A stretch of 64,000 nucleotides of DNA from JAGVSR01 sp964589785 (lineage in GTDB: Bacteria > Pseudomonadota > Alphaproteobacteria > Rhizobiales > Hyphomicrobiaceae), in contig CAZPUQ010000005.1 in the NCBI GenBank assembly GCA_964589785.1, positions 124,001-188,000 on the forward strand. Direction: 5' to 3'. The position numbers and the translations under genes are program-made. Below the pieces are notes generated by a model, which was given only the letters and a program-made list of their open reading frames with translations, was not told the origin of the DNA and did not search any database. Position 1 is the first letter of the stretch. The number at the start of each line of letters is the position of its first letter. Shown here piece by piece: positions 1-9,929 of the stretch.

Positions 1-1
1 C

Positions 2-721
2 TTCGAGAAGGGGATCTCGGCGGAGGAGGTTCGCGAGATCCTCGCCTCCGAGGTCGAGAAGGCGCTGGCGCCCGTCGCCCGGCCGCTCGACATGTCCGGC
101 CACAAGACGCCGCACGTCATCCTCGTCGTGGGCGTCAACGGCGGCGGCAAGACGACGACCATCGGCAAGCTCGCGGCGCAGTTCCGGCGGCAGGGGAAGG
201 TGGTCCTGCTCGCGGCCGGCGACACGTTCCGGGCCGCGGCCATCGACCAGCTCAAGGTCTGGGGCGAGCGCACGGGCTCAGAGGTTGTCGCCGGTGCGGT
301 GGGCTCGGACGCGTCGGGCCTCGCCTACGAGGCGCTGAAGCGGGCGAGGGAGCGCGGCGCGGACGTCCTCATCATTGACACCGCCGGCCGCTTGCAGAAC
401 AAGCAGGCCCTCATGGAGGAGCTCGAGAAGGTGACGCGCGTGCTCAAGAAGCTCGATGCGGACGCGCCCCATGACGTGCTCCTCGTGCTCGACGCAACGA
501 CCGGACAGAACGCCCTGCAGCAGGTCGAGATCTTCAAGCAGCGGGCGGGCGTGACCGGCCTCGTCATGACCAAGCTCGACGGGACGGCGCGCGGCGGCAT
601 CCTGGTCGCCATTGCGGCAAAGCATGGCTTGCCCGTCCACGCCATCGGCGTTGGCGAGGGCATCGAGGATCTGCAACCCTTCTCCGCCCGCGATTTCGCC
701 GACGCCATTGCGGGCTCTTGA
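2..721 (+). CDS. ftsY: Signal recognition particle receptor FtsY (3' part)
   Basis: C-terminal NG GTPase domain of the SRP receptor, which docks ribosome-SRP complexes at the inner membrane for co-translational insertion. The 5' end lies outside the window; the visible frame runs from base 2 and gives 239 residues. Visible motifs are the P-loop GVNGGGKTTT, the DTAGRLQNK G3 region and the TKLDGTARGG G4 region, all typical of SRP54/FtsY GTPases. FtsY is preferred over Ffh because the protein ends directly after the G domain, with no methionine-rich M domain. The stop overlaps or nearly abuts the next gene, so it is probably co-transcribed with the two septation-protein genes downstream. Confidence 0.95.
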   Translation, partial: FEKGISAEEVREILASEVEKALAPVARPLDMSGHKTPHVILVVGVNGGGKTTTIGKLAAQFRRQGKVVLLAAGDTFRAAAIDQLKVWGERTGSEVVAGAVGSDASGLAYEALKRARERGADVLIIDTAGRLQNKQALMEELEKVTRVLKKLDADAPHDVLLVLDATTGQNALQQVEIFKQRAGVTGLVMTKLDGTARGGILVAIAAKHGLPVHAIGVGEGIEDLQPFSARDFADAIAGS

Positions 722-771
722 GTGACCCATTCGCTTCTCGCCGCGCCATAACCCCGGGGCCAATCGATACC

Positions 772-1476
772 ATGACACGCAAGAGGCGCTTTTTTCCCTT
801 CAACGCCGAGCAGACGGTCAACATCCTGAGCGAGTTCGGGCCGCTCGCGACGATGTTCATCGTCAATGGCCTCTACGATATCAATACCGGGACCTGGGCG
901 CTGATCCTGACGACGATGATCGCGATCGCGGTCATGTTCTACATGTTCGGGCGGCCGCCGGTCTTTCCGCTCATCGCGTCGACCGTGACCATCGTGTTCG
1001 GAGCGCTCACGATCGTCACCGGCGACCCGATGTGGGTGCAGATCAAGGTCACGATCTTCAATGCCATGTTCGCGGCGTTCCTGTTCATCGGCCTGTGGCT
1101 CGACCGGAACTTCTTCGAATACGTCTTCGGCAAGACGTTTCACTACACCAAGCAAGGGTGGAACGCGTTCACGCGCAGCTTCGCCTGGTTCTTCGTGCTC
1201 ACGGCCGTTCTCAACGAGGTCGTTCGGCTGACGTTCCACGACACGCACATCTATCGCGTGCTCGGTCACGAAATGAGCGGCGTGAACATCTGGATTGCCT
1301 TCAAGCTGGTGCTTATCATGCCTCTGAGCGGCCTCTATGCGTGGCTGCTGACGCGATGGATGGCGCGCCATCACAAGTCGCCCGACGACGTGCCAGGCGG
1401 CGGACTGACCCTCGCGGAGGCGGCCCATCGGCCGGCCCCTGAGCGATCGGAGGCCGCCGCGCCGGGCGATCGCTGA
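772..1476 (+). CDS. Septation protein IspZ/YciB family, diverged copy 1
   Basis: Predicted inner-membrane protein of about 234 residues with five or so hydrophobic segments. It belongs by pattern to the intracellular septation protein A (IspZ/YciB) family: LSEFGPLATMF near the start, then hydrophobic repeats, then LNEVVRL followed by an FKLV segment. The ATG at 772 is chosen; a TTG at 718 overlapping the ftsY stop would add 18 residues. Compared with the copy immediately downstream it has an extra stretch after LNEVV and a less canonical end (WIAFKLV rather than WVSFKVF). It sits between ftsY and that second copy. A role in envelope or septum function is known only for the family; this copy may have specialised. 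Confidence 0.8.
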   Translation: MTRKRRFFPFNAEQTVNILSEFGPLATMFIVNGLYDINTGTWALILTTMIAIAVMFYMFGRPPVFPLIASTVTIVFGALTIVTGDPMWVQIKVTIFNAMFAAFLFIGLWLDRNFFEYVFGKTFHYTKQGWNAFTRSFAWFFVLTAVLNEVVRLTFHDTHIYRVLGHEMSGVNIWIAFKLVLIMPLSGLYAWLLTRWMARHHKSPDDVPGGGLTLAEAAHRPAPERSEAAAPGDR

Positions 1477-1516
1477 CGATCCTGCGGTGCAACCGGAATG
1501 CGGAGCGCGAGAACAG

Positions 1517-2155
1517 ATGAGCGAACCTGAGGGTCTGTCCACGAAGATCCCGCCGGCGGCAGGTCCGTCGGGTGCGCCCGAGGCCCCCGAGGCCGCCGAG
1601 CCCCAGTTCGACAGTCAGCAGCTCTGGAAGCTCCTCGTCGAGCTCGGGCCCCTGCTCGTCTTCTTTTTTGTCAATGCGCGCGCCGGGATCTTCTGGGGCA
1701 CGGGCATCTTCATTGCGGCGACCGTGGTGTCGATCGTCGCCTCGCGCGTCCTGTTCGGAAAGCTCGCCGTGATGCCTCTCGTCTCGGCCTTCTTCGTCAT
1801 CGTCTTCGGAGGCATGACGCTTCTGCTTCGGGACGAGCTCTTCATCAAGCTGAAGCCGACGCTCGTGAACGGCCTGTTCGCCGCGATCCTGCTCGGGGGC
1901 CTCGTCGCCGGCCATTCCCTGCTGCGCCATCTCTTCGGGGACGTCTTCCGGCTGACGGAGGAAGGCTGGCGCAGGCTGACGCTGCGGTGGGGCCTCTTCT
2001 TCATCGTGCTCGCCGGGCTCAATGAGCTCGTCTGGCGCAATTTTTCCACGGACACGTGGGTTAGTTTCAAGGTCTTCGCGATAATACCACTTACAATGAT
2101 ATTCGGTATTGCGCAAATCGGTTTGTTGAAGCGGCACGAATTGAAGCAAGATTAA
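1517..2155 (+). CDS. ispZ: Septation protein IspZ/YciB family, copy 2
   Basis: Second tandem IspZ/YciB-type inner-membrane protein, about 212 residues. The N-terminal 30 residues are rich in Pro, Ala and Glu and probably cytoplasmic; hydrophobic segments follow. The C-terminal LNELVWRNF, STDTWVSFKVF and a basic tail match the canonical family pattern better than the upstream copy does. ATG at 1517 is preferred to the GTG at 1487. It lies 40 bases after the upstream paralogue in the same direction, as part of an ftsY-led unit. Its last part (about 2050-2150) is more AT-rich than the rest. Confidence 0.85.
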   Translation: MSEPEGLSTKIPPAAGPSGAPEAPEAAEPQFDSQQLWKLLVELGPLLVFFFVNARAGIFWGTGIFIAATVVSIVASRVLFGKLAVMPLVSAFFVIVFGGMTLLLRDELFIKLKPTLVNGLFAAILLGGLVAGHSLLRHLFGDVFRLTEEGWRRLTLRWGLFFIVLAGLNELVWRNFSTDTWVSFKVFAIIPLTMIFGIAQIGLLKRHELKQD

Positions 2156-2385
2156 GCTCTGCCGAATTTCCAGACAATACACCGCGCCCGGATTGGCCAT
2201 TTGCGTCACGGGCGGGAGTCCTGCCCCAATACTCTCCGCCCCTTCATTGATTCTTTAGCCGCCTACTTCTTTTTTGTGGACGCCGGAAGCGAACTTCTAT
2301 TTTCTCTCAAACGTAAAGAGTATCTTGCCGAAAGTTGCAGGAGACCATTATTCCTCCCGCCGTCGACGTCCAGAAAAAAGCAAAG

Positions 2386-2883
2386 ATGAACGCGCAGGCA
2401 ATGGCTAAAGAAGCAACTCCCCGCCAGGCGTCCGCCAATCAGTTGGATAGCTCGCCGATCCATTTGCTGCACCGGGCCGGGCAATGCGCGGCGGATATCT
2501 TCCAGTTGGAGATGGGGCTCGACGATCTCACGCCGCGCCAGTACGCCGTCCTCCTGACGGTCTCGCAGAACGAGGGTCTGAGCCAGACGCAGCTTGTCGA
2601 GAAGACGGGCATTGACCGCTCGACCTTGGCCGACATCGTGCGGCGGATGCTCAAGAAGGGCCTGCTCAGCCGGCGGCGGACGCGTGAGGACGCCCGCGCC
2701 TACGCCGTCAAGCTGACCGATGAGGGCTGGAAGGCGCTGCGCTCCGCCGATCCCGTCTCGCGGCGCGTGGACGACCGAATCCTGTCCGCCTTGCCGGCCG
2801 CACAGCGGGAGCGCTTCCTGGCCGATCTCGGGACGATCGTGACCGCGCTCGGCAAGATCCGGGACAATCCGACTACGTTCTGA
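2386..2883 (+). CDS. MarR family transcriptional regulator
   Basis: Winged-helix DNA-binding regulator of about 165 residues. The central segment LTPRQYAVLLTVSQNEGLSQ followed by TGIDRSTLADIVRRMLKKGL is the helix-turn-helix, and RRRTREDARAYAVKLT is the wing typical of MarR proteins. ATG 2386 is chosen; a TTG at 2335 would add 17 residues. The upstream region (2156-2385) is AT-richer than its surroundings and may hold its promoter. The regulator stands alone: its neighbours are ispZ upstream and the convergent asd downstream, so neither a target nor an inducer can be inferred. Confidence 0.85.
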   Translation: MNAQAMAKEATPRQASANQLDSSPIHLLHRAGQCAADIFQLEMGLDDLTPRQYAVLLTVSQNEGLSQTQLVEKTGIDRSTLADIVRRMLKKGLLSRRRTREDARAYAVKLTDEGWKALRSADPVSRRVDDRILSALPAAQRERFLADLGTIVTALGKIRDNPTTF

Positions 2884-2907
2884 CGCCGTCGCCGACCGCA
2901 TGTAAGA

Positions 2908-2940
2908 AACGCCGGCCCGCAAGGCCGGCGTTCTTTCGTT
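2908..2940. terminator. Bidirectional Rho-independent terminator between marR and asd
   Basis: Perfect 10-bp stem AACGCCGGCC/GGCCGGCGTT (2908-2917 and 2923-2932) with a 5-base loop, followed by CTTTCGTT on the plus strand. It sits between the convergent ends of the MarR gene and asd and can serve both. Confidence 0.75.
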
Positions 2941-2964
2941 CGGGCCGCGCCCGGCGGTGAATTG

Positions 2965-3993
2965 CTAGGCAGCCGACTTCAGGAGGTTCTGCTCGATCAT
3001 GGACTCGGCGATCTGCACGGCGTTGAGGGCCGCGCCCTTCAAGAGATTGTCGGCAACGATCCACATCACGAGGCCGTTCTCCACCGTCGCATCCTCGCGG
3101 ATGCGCGACACGTAGGTCGAGAACTCGCCGGCCGCCTCGACGGGCGTCGCGTAGCCGCCCGGCTCCCGCTTGTCGACGACGAGGATGCCCGGCGCCTGAC
3201 GCAGGATCTCGCGCGCGTCCTCGGCACTCAGCGGCTTCTCGAACTCGATGTTGACCGACTCGGAGTGGCCGACGAAGACCGGGACGCGGACGCAGGTCGC
3301 CGTCACCTTGATCCTCGGATCGAGGATCTTCTTGGTCTCGGCCAGCATCTTCCATTCCTCCTTCGTGTAGCCGTCCTCCATGAAGACGTCGATGTGAGGA
3401 ATGCAGTTGAAGGCGATCTGCTTGCTGAACTTCTTCGGCTCCACCTCGGTGCCGGGCACGTACTTGGACTTCGTCTGCTGCCACAGCTCGTCCATGGCAT
3501 CCTTGCCGGCGCCGGAGACGGACTGGTAGGTGGAGACGACGACGCGCCGGATCGTTGCCGCATCGTGCAGCGGCTTCAGCGCCACCACCAGCTGCGCGGT
3601 CGAGCAGTTGGGGTTTGCGATGATGTTCTTCTTGGCATAGCCGCGGATCGCGCCGGCGTTCACCTCCGGCACGACGAGGGGCACGTCCTGGTCGTAGCGC
3701 CAGCAGGACGAGTTATCGATGACGATGCAGCCCTTGGCCCCGATGCGGGGCGCCCACTCCTTGGCCACGCTCGAGCCGGCCGACATGAGGCAGATGTCCG
3801 CCTTGGCGAAATCGAAGGTTTCGAGATCCTGGCACTTGAGCGTCCGGTCGCCGAAGGAGACTTCGGTTCCGATCGAGCGGCGCGAGGCGAGAGCATGCAC
3901 GTCCGCGGTCGGAAAGCGGCGCTCGAGCAGCACGTTCATCATTTCGCGGCCGACATTGCCCGTGGCGCCGACGACGGCAATCCTGTAGCCCAT
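2965..3993 (-). CDS. asd: Aspartate-semialdehyde dehydrogenase
   Basis: Converts aspartyl phosphate to aspartate semialdehyde with NADPH, the branch point to lysine/diaminopimelate, threonine and methionine. The 342 residues start with the Rossmann motif VVGATGNVG, carry the catalytic Cys near residue 130 in NPNCSTAQ, and have a candidate active-site His near 243 in VFVGHSE. The length is normal for the family. It is transcribed toward the MarR gene, with the shared terminator between them. leuB and dapB, also amino-acid biosynthesis genes, lie on the same strand further along. Confidence 0.96.
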   Translation of the reverse strand: MGYRIAVVGATGNVGREMMNVLLERRFPTADVHALASRRSIGTEVSFGDRTLKCQDLETFDFAKADICLMSAGSSVAKEWAPRIGAKGCIVIDNSSCWRYDQDVPLVVPEVNAGAIRGYAKKNIIANPNCSTAQLVVALKPLHDAATIRRVVVSTYQSVSGAGKDAMDELWQQTKSKYVPGTEVEPKKFSKQIAFNCIPHIDVFMEDGYTKEEWKMLAETKKILDPRIKVTATCVRVPVFVGHSESVNIEFEKPLSAEDAREILRQAPGILVVDKREPGGYATPVEAAGEFSTYVSRIREDATVENGLVMWIVADNLLKGAALNAVQIAESMIEQNLLKSAA

Positions 3994-4236
3994 TCGTGAG
4001 GTCCTTGATCCTGCCTGCCGATGCAGAGCATCCTGGGCCGCCGCTGGCGGCGTCGCTTGCTTGCTGGCGATCCCTTACGCGGGCTCGGTCGCTCTTTCAA
4101 GGCGGACTTGAGGCGGGCCTCGTCCCTGCGGGCCGACGTTGATCTGCAGGATCGCCGGCGGCGCCGGGCCACCGCCGTGTCCATATGTCTGCCTAGCCTG
4201 GACGTGTGCGGCAGCAGATCGAGGGGAGTAAGGCCA

Positions 4237-4668
4237 ATGCGGCGCCTGAGCTTGACGGTCGCGATCGTCCTGTCGGTCGGCTTGACGGCGGCTGCGGCGG
4301 AAGGCTCGTGGATGAGCGAGGATGAGCTTGTCTCGACCTTTAAGGGCCGCGGCATCGACGGGAAATACGAGGACGGGGAGACGTTCCACGAGCGCTATGC
4401 CGTCGACGGCAGCGTCGCCTATCGAGATAGCCTGCGCACCTCCGCCGGGACGTGGTCGGTGCGGGCGGGCACATTCTGCACCATCTACCAGGACGACCCG
4501 TCCGGGGGCTGCTACCGGGTGCGGCGGGTGAGCGGGAACTGCTTCGAGTTTCACTTCGTGGCGCGCACCGAAGCCGAAGCCGCCGGCAGGCACCGCCGTC
4601 CGGACTGGACCGCACGGGGCTGGTTCCCCGACAAGCCCACGACCTGCGTCGACGGCGAAAGCGTCTGA
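4237..4668 (+). CDS. Small secreted protein of unknown function
   Basis: About 143 residues. The N-terminus MRRLSLTVAIVLSVGLTAAAA is a clear Sec signal peptide, so the mature protein should be periplasmic. The mature part has a GTWSVRAGTFC segment and further cysteines (GGCYRV, GNCFEF, PTTC) that could form disulfides. This layout resembles DUF995-type small rhizobial proteins, but I cannot confirm the family. ATG 4237 is chosen because the signal peptide starts there, although the frame is open upstream. It diverges from asd across a roughly 240-base gap. Confidence 0.65.
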   Translation: MRRLSLTVAIVLSVGLTAAAAEGSWMSEDELVSTFKGRGIDGKYEDGETFHERYAVDGSVAYRDSLRTSAGTWSVRAGTFCTIYQDDPSGGCYRVRRVSGNCFEFHFVARTEAEAAGRHRRPDWTARGWFPDKPTTCVDGESV

Positions 4669-4751
4669 CGCGCACCGGAACTGCTGCGTCGGGTCCGCAT
4701 TGACCGTTAGACTGAGTGGGTGAGCAAGCCGGAAAGCCTGGGAGGACAGCC

Positions 4752-5645
4752 TTGCAGCACGACGCCACTAGCGACGGCCGAGACCTCACGAACGTCGCCG
4801 CGGCGAGCGGCCGTTTCCTCATCGGCGGCGACCTGCCGATCAACCGTCTCGGCTTCGGGGCCATGCGCATCACCGGCCCGGGCATGTGGGGCGAGCCTTC
4901 CGACCCGGCGGAGGCGGAGCGGACGCTTCGGCGCGTGCCGGAGCTCGGCATCACCTTCATCGATACCGCCGACAGCTACGGACCGGAGGTGAGCGAAGCC
5001 TACATCCGGCGCGTCCTCCATCCCTACCGCGGTCTCGTCATCGCGACCAAGGGCGGCCTCGTCCGCCCCAGACCCAGCCAGTGGGAGCCGCTGGGACGTC
5101 CGGACTACCTGCGCCAGCAGGTGTTCGTGAGCCTGCGCCGCCTCGGCGTCGAGCGCATCGACTTGTGGCAACTGCATCGCGTGGACCCGGCCATCCCGCG
5201 CGAGGAGCAGTTCGGCGCCATCGCCGAGATGCAGAACGAAGGGGTCATCCGTCACGTCGGCCTGAGCGAGGTGTCGATCGACGATATCGAGGCGGCGCGG
5301 AAGCATTTCGCGGTCGCGACCGTGCAGAACCTCTTCAACCTCGCGAACCGCCGGAGCGAGGCCGTCCTCGACTATTGCACCCGACACGGGATCGGCTTCA
5401 TCCCCTGGTTTCCGCTGGGGGCGGGCGACCTTGCGAAAGCCGGCTCGCCGCTGACGCAGATTGCGGAGCGCTACCGCGCCGCGCCGGGTCAGATTGCGCT
5501 CGCGTGGCTGCTGCAGCGGAGCCCCGTCATGCTGCCCATCCCCGGCACGGGAAAGGTGCGCCACCTGACAGAGAACACGGCCGCCGCGCGCCTCGTGCTG
5601 TCGGATGAGGATTTCGAGGCCTTGACCCGACTGGGCACGGCCTGA
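4752..5645 (+). CDS. Aldo/keto reductase
   Basis: NADPH-dependent (beta/alpha)8 oxidoreductase of about 297 residues. Visible are LGFGAMRITG near the start, the catalytic Asp and Tyr in FIDTADSYG, the Lys in VIATKGGL and the His in LWQLHRVDP; the C-terminal IPGTGKVRHLTEN forms the cofactor 2'-phosphate site. It resembles the bacterial YajO/oxidoreductase subgroup. The TTG at 4752 is favoured because GGAGG stands 6 bases before it; a GTG at 4716 is the alternative. The physiological substrate is unknown. Neighbours do not form an obvious pathway. Confidence 0.85.
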   Translation: MQHDATSDGRDLTNVAAASGRFLIGGDLPINRLGFGAMRITGPGMWGEPSDPAEAERTLRRVPELGITFIDTADSYGPEVSEAYIRRVLHPYRGLVIATKGGLVRPRPSQWEPLGRPDYLRQQVFVSLRRLGVERIDLWQLHRVDPAIPREEQFGAIAEMQNEGVIRHVGLSEVSIDDIEAARKHFAVATVQNLFNLANRRSEAVLDYCTRHGIGFIPWFPLGAGDLAKAGSPLTQIAERYRAAPGQIALAWLLQRSPVMLPIPGTGKVRHLTENTAAARLVLSDEDFEALTRLGTA

Positions 5646-5821
5646 GCGGCGACAGCCCGGCCCGGCCCCGAACGGCGCGTCGCGCGGGCCGGCGCGCTGA
5701 CTGCGCGTCTATGACCCGTACCTTTGCGAGTGCTGCCTCTGTGACCCAGGTTCCAGTTTTAGGCCGGCGGCGATGCTAGATGGTCGCCAAATCGCAGCAC
5801 GTCGAGGATCGGGAGCAGAGC

Positions 5822-7465
5822 ATGAAAGTCGTCATCATCGGGGGTGTCGCCGGCGGAGCCTCGTGTGCCGCGCGTCTGCGGCGACTCGACGAGAAGGCCG
5901 AGATCGTCATGGTCGAGAGGGGACCCTACGTCTCCTATGCCAACTGCGGCCTGCCCTATCACGTCGGCAACGTCATCGAGGACGAGGCCGCCCTGCTTGT
6001 CGCGAGCCCGCAGCTCTTCCGCGAACAGTTCGCGATCGACGTGCGCACGGGCTGCGAGGCCGTGTCGATCGACCGCACGGCGCGGACGGTGACGCTCAAG
6101 GACGCGGCATCGGGCGCCACGGTCGTCGAGCCCTATGACAAGCTCGTGCTGTCCCCCGGTGCAACTTCGGTGAAGCCGCCGCTGCCCGGCATCGACCTCC
6201 CCGGAATCTTTCACGTGCGCACCGTGCCCGACGCCCGCGCCATCCGCAGCCACGTGGCGAAGGTCAGGAAGCCCGCCGGGCAGCGCGCGGTGGTTATCGG
6301 CGGCGGTTTCATCGGGCTCGAGATGGTCGAGAATCTCGCGCATCTGGGCTTCCAAGTGACGCTGATCGAGATGCTCGACCAGGTGCTGGCTCCGCTCGAC
6401 GTGGAGCAGGCGCGCCCGGTCGAGGACCTGCTGCGCACGCACGGCGTTACCGTAACGCTCGGCGAGAGCGTCACGGGCTTCACGGGCGGCAAGGGCGGCG
6501 AGATCGAGGTCGCGACCAAATCGGGCACGATTTACCCGGCGGACCTCGTCATCCTGGCGCTCGGCGTCCGGCCCGATACGGCCCTCGCCCGGACCGCGGA
6601 GCTTGCCATCGGCGCGCGCGGAGGCATCGCGGTCGATGCCCAGATGCGGACCAGCGACCCGCACATCTATGCGGTCGGAGATGCAGTGGAAGTGACCGAT
6701 GTGGTGACGGGCACGCAGGGCCTTCTCGCGCTCGCGGGCCCCGCGAACCGGCAAGGCCGCATCGCGGCGGACGCGATCGCGGGCCGGCCGTCGCGCTTTC
6801 GGGGCGTGCAGGGCACGGCCGTCATCGGGCTGTTCGGCACGACCGTCGCGTGGACGGGTGCCAGCGAGAAGACGTTGCGCCGGCTCGGCCGCGACGACTA
6901 CGAAAAGGTCTACCTCTATCCCAACCATCACGCGCGCTACTATCCCGGCGCCAGGCCGATCGCCATGAAGCTCATATTCGCCAAGAGCGACGGCCGGATT
7001 CTCGGCGCACAGGCGATGGGCGAAGCAGGCGTCGACAAGCGCATCGACGTGATCGCGACGCTGATCCAGAAGCAGGGCACCGTCTACGATCTGGAAGAGG
7101 CAGAGCTGTGCTACGCGCCGCAGTTCGGCAGCGCCAAGGACGCGGCGAACTTCGCCGGCATGATCGCGGCGAACGTGCTGCGCGGGGACATGCCCGTGGC
7201 GCACTGGACGGCCGGCGATGCCGGTTTCCTCCTCGACGTGCGCGAGCCCGCCGAGGTGAAGGTCCAGCCGGTCGCGGGCGCCCTCAACATTCCCCTGAGG
7301 CAGTTGCGACGGCGGCTGGCCGAGGTGCCGCGCGACCGCGCGGTGCATGTCATCTGCCGCTCCGGCCAGCGCGCCTACCTGGCGACGCGCATCCTGCTGC
7401 AGAACGGCATCGATGCGAAGACGCTCTCCGGCGGCGTGCTGGCGGTGCACAAGGCGGCCGCGTAG
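5822..7465 (+). CDS. CoA-disulfide reductase-like flavoprotein with C-terminal rhodanese domain
   Basis: FAD/NAD(P)H pyridine-nucleotide-disulfide oxidoreductase of about 547 residues. The N-terminal FAD site is VIIGGVAGGAS; a single redox Cys at residue 42 in SYANCGLPYHVG matches CoA-disulfide/persulfide reductases rather than CxxxxC enzymes. A second Rossmann motif, VIGGGFIGLEMVE, binds NAD(P)H. The last ~95 residues are a rhodanese domain with the active loop CRSGQRAY (Cys about 512). Known homologues (CoADR-RHD, Npsr) reduce CoA persulfides or polysulfides, so a sulfur-redox role is likely. ATG 5822 with GGAG upstream is chosen over ATG 5780. Confidence 0.9.
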   Translation: MKVVIIGGVAGGASCAARLRRLDEKAEIVMVERGPYVSYANCGLPYHVGNVIEDEAALLVASPQLFREQFAIDVRTGCEAVSIDRTARTVTLKDAASGATVVEPYDKLVLSPGATSVKPPLPGIDLPGIFHVRTVPDARAIRSHVAKVRKPAGQRAVVIGGGFIGLEMVENLAHLGFQVTLIEMLDQVLAPLDVEQARPVEDLLRTHGVTVTLGESVTGFTGGKGGEIEVATKSGTIYPADLVILALGVRPDTALARTAELAIGARGGIAVDAQMRTSDPHIYAVGDAVEVTDVVTGTQGLLALAGPANRQGRIAADAIAGRPSRFRGVQGTAVIGLFGTTVAWTGASEKTLRRLGRDDYEKVYLYPNHHARYYPGARPIAMKLIFAKSDGRILGAQAMGEAGVDKRIDVIATLIQKQGTVYDLEEAELCYAPQFGSAKDAANFAGMIAANVLRGDMPVAHWTAGDAGFLLDVREPAEVKVQPVAGALNIPLRQLRRRLAEVPRDRAVHVICRSGQRAYLATRILLQNGIDAKTLSGGVLAVHKAAA

Positions 7466-7581
7466 GACGCGCGGGCCGCTCATCGCCGTCGTCACGGACG
7501 AGTTGAAGACGGCCGCCGATTGCGCGATGCTTCACGAGTTGCGCTATCGGGCCCCGCGCCTGTTCGGTCGATGTGAGATCG

Positions 7582-8079
7582 ATGATCGTTGTTCGCACGG
7601 CAAAGGTTCTGATGGTGGCGTCGGTCGCCATGTTCGCGACCATCGTCGCGTTCGGCAACATGACCGACTACGACACGAACTTCGTGTTCGTTGAGCACGT
7701 CCTGTCGATGGACACGCTCTTCGAGCGCTCGGCGATCGGCTACCGGGCCATCACGAGCCCAACCCTGCATCATGCGGCCTATGCGCTGATCATCGCCGCG
7801 GAGGCCGGCACTGCCGTTCTGTGCTGGATGGGGGCGCTCGTTTTGTGGCGGAACCTGTACGCCGATGCGCCGACGTTCCACCGCTCGAAGTCGTACGCCG
7901 TGGCGGGCCTGGTTCTGGGCTTTCTCCTCTGGCAATTCGGCTTCATCACGATCGGCGGCGAGTGGTTCGGCATGTGGCAGTCGCAGCACTGGAACGGCGT
8001 GCCGAGCGCCTTCCGCTTTGCCATGATCATCGTCGTGGTGCTGATCTTCGTGGTCCTTCCCGACGACGAGCTCATCTGA
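7582..8079 (+). CDS. DUF2165 family small integral membrane protein
   Basis: About 165 residues with four predicted transmembrane segments. The N-terminal half carries NMTDYDTNFVFVEHVLSMDT, a pattern I recognise as the DUF2165 signature; the C-terminus is a hydrophobic helix ending in DDELI. Function is unknown for the family. ATG 7582 is chosen; a GTG at 7573 would add three residues. It follows the CoA-disulfide reductase gene by about 115 bases in the same direction, so co-transcription is possible. Confidence 0.8.
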   Translation: MIVVRTAKVLMVASVAMFATIVAFGNMTDYDTNFVFVEHVLSMDTLFERSAIGYRAITSPTLHHAAYALIIAAEAGTAVLCWMGALVLWRNLYADAPTFHRSKSYAVAGLVLGFLLWQFGFITIGGEWFGMWQSQHWNGVPSAFRFAMIIVVVLIFVVLPDDELI

Positions 8080-8142
8080 AAAGCGTTTTAATCTGCGCCA
8101 GGTAGCCGCCAGCGCAACACACTGGATGCACGTTTTCCCCAC

Positions 8143-8234
8143 CGTCACCCCCGCGAAGGCGGGGGTCTGCGCAAGTATCGGAAGGAGTGCATCTGAAGTC
8201 GCTTGCGCGGATCGCGGCCTGCGCCGCGATGACG
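8143..8234. repeat. REP/RPE-like palindromic repeat, partly decayed
   Basis: The left arm CGTCACCCCCGCGAAGGCGG, itself a hairpin of CCCCCGC/GCGGGGG, and the right arm ending GCCTGCGCCGCGATGACG match the paired-arm layout of extragenic palindromes common in rhizobial and related alphaproteobacterial genomes (CCCGCGAA..GCGGG near one end, CCTGCG..GATGACG at the other). It lies in the gap after the DUF2165 gene. The right arm has substitutions, so this is probably an old copy. No other copy was seen in the window. Confidence 0.7.
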
Positions 8235-8361
8235 TTAGGGTGGAGCGCAGCGACGCGGCGGTCGGGACGACGCGGCGGTCGTCGGCGGCTCTGTTAATGC
8301 CTTGTTAAGCTGCGCTATGGGAAGGTCCGGAAGTTCCACTTCTGTTCCAGCGGGTCGACCC

Positions 8362-8646
8362 ATGCCCCGGCTCTTCAAGTTCGCGATCCTGGGATTCCTC
8401 GCCTACGCCGTCGTGACCGCGACACCGGTCCAGCAGGCCGCGATCGTCGACGGCGGCCTGGCGGTCAAGGACGCCGCGATCGACGCCTGCCAGCGCGAGG
8501 GAAGTCTGTGTGCGCGGGCCATCGATGCCGTCACGTCGGCGGTCAGCGGGTCCATGACCGAGACAGGCGCCCCCTGGCTCGACGACCAGTCGAAGCGGGG
8601 CGTGCCGCCGCCGCCCGCAAGCCCTGAATCCCACCGCGCGAACTAG
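8362..8646 (+). CDS. Small protein with N-terminal membrane segment, unknown function
   Basis: About 94 residues starting MPRLFKFAILGFLAYAVVTA, a signal peptide or membrane anchor. The mature part has two cysteines in DACQREGSLCARA and a Pro-rich tail. The spacing recalls the DUF5330 type of small Hyphomicrobiales protein, but this is only a resemblance. Upstream starts at 8317 (ATG) and 8302 (TTG) are in frame; 8362 is chosen because the hydrophobic segment begins there. It ends shortly before the convergent leuB. Confidence 0.55.
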   Translation: MPRLFKFAILGFLAYAVVTATPVQQAAIVDGGLAVKDAAIDACQREGSLCARAIDAVTSAVSGSMTETGAPWLDDQSKRGVPPPPASPESHRAN

Positions 8647-8691
8647 GTCGCGCGCTGCGAAGCGATCATTTCCGTCACCGGCAACGGCGCC

Positions 8692-9807
<1,116 letters not shown>

Positions 9808-9929
9808 GGAGGAGGTTCCGTCGTGTGTTGGGAAAGAGGCGGGCGAAGTGCGGCCCCACTGCTAGCGGCTGGACGGGCGCGCCGCAAGGTGAGGCGCCCC
9901 GCCCGGTCGTCGCACGGGCAGCAGAGCGC

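Noticed and set aside
8126..8308. Short open frame over the palindromic repeat
   Set aside because: Coding potential comes from the repeat itself; the peptide has no family and the element is a typical extragenic palindrome.
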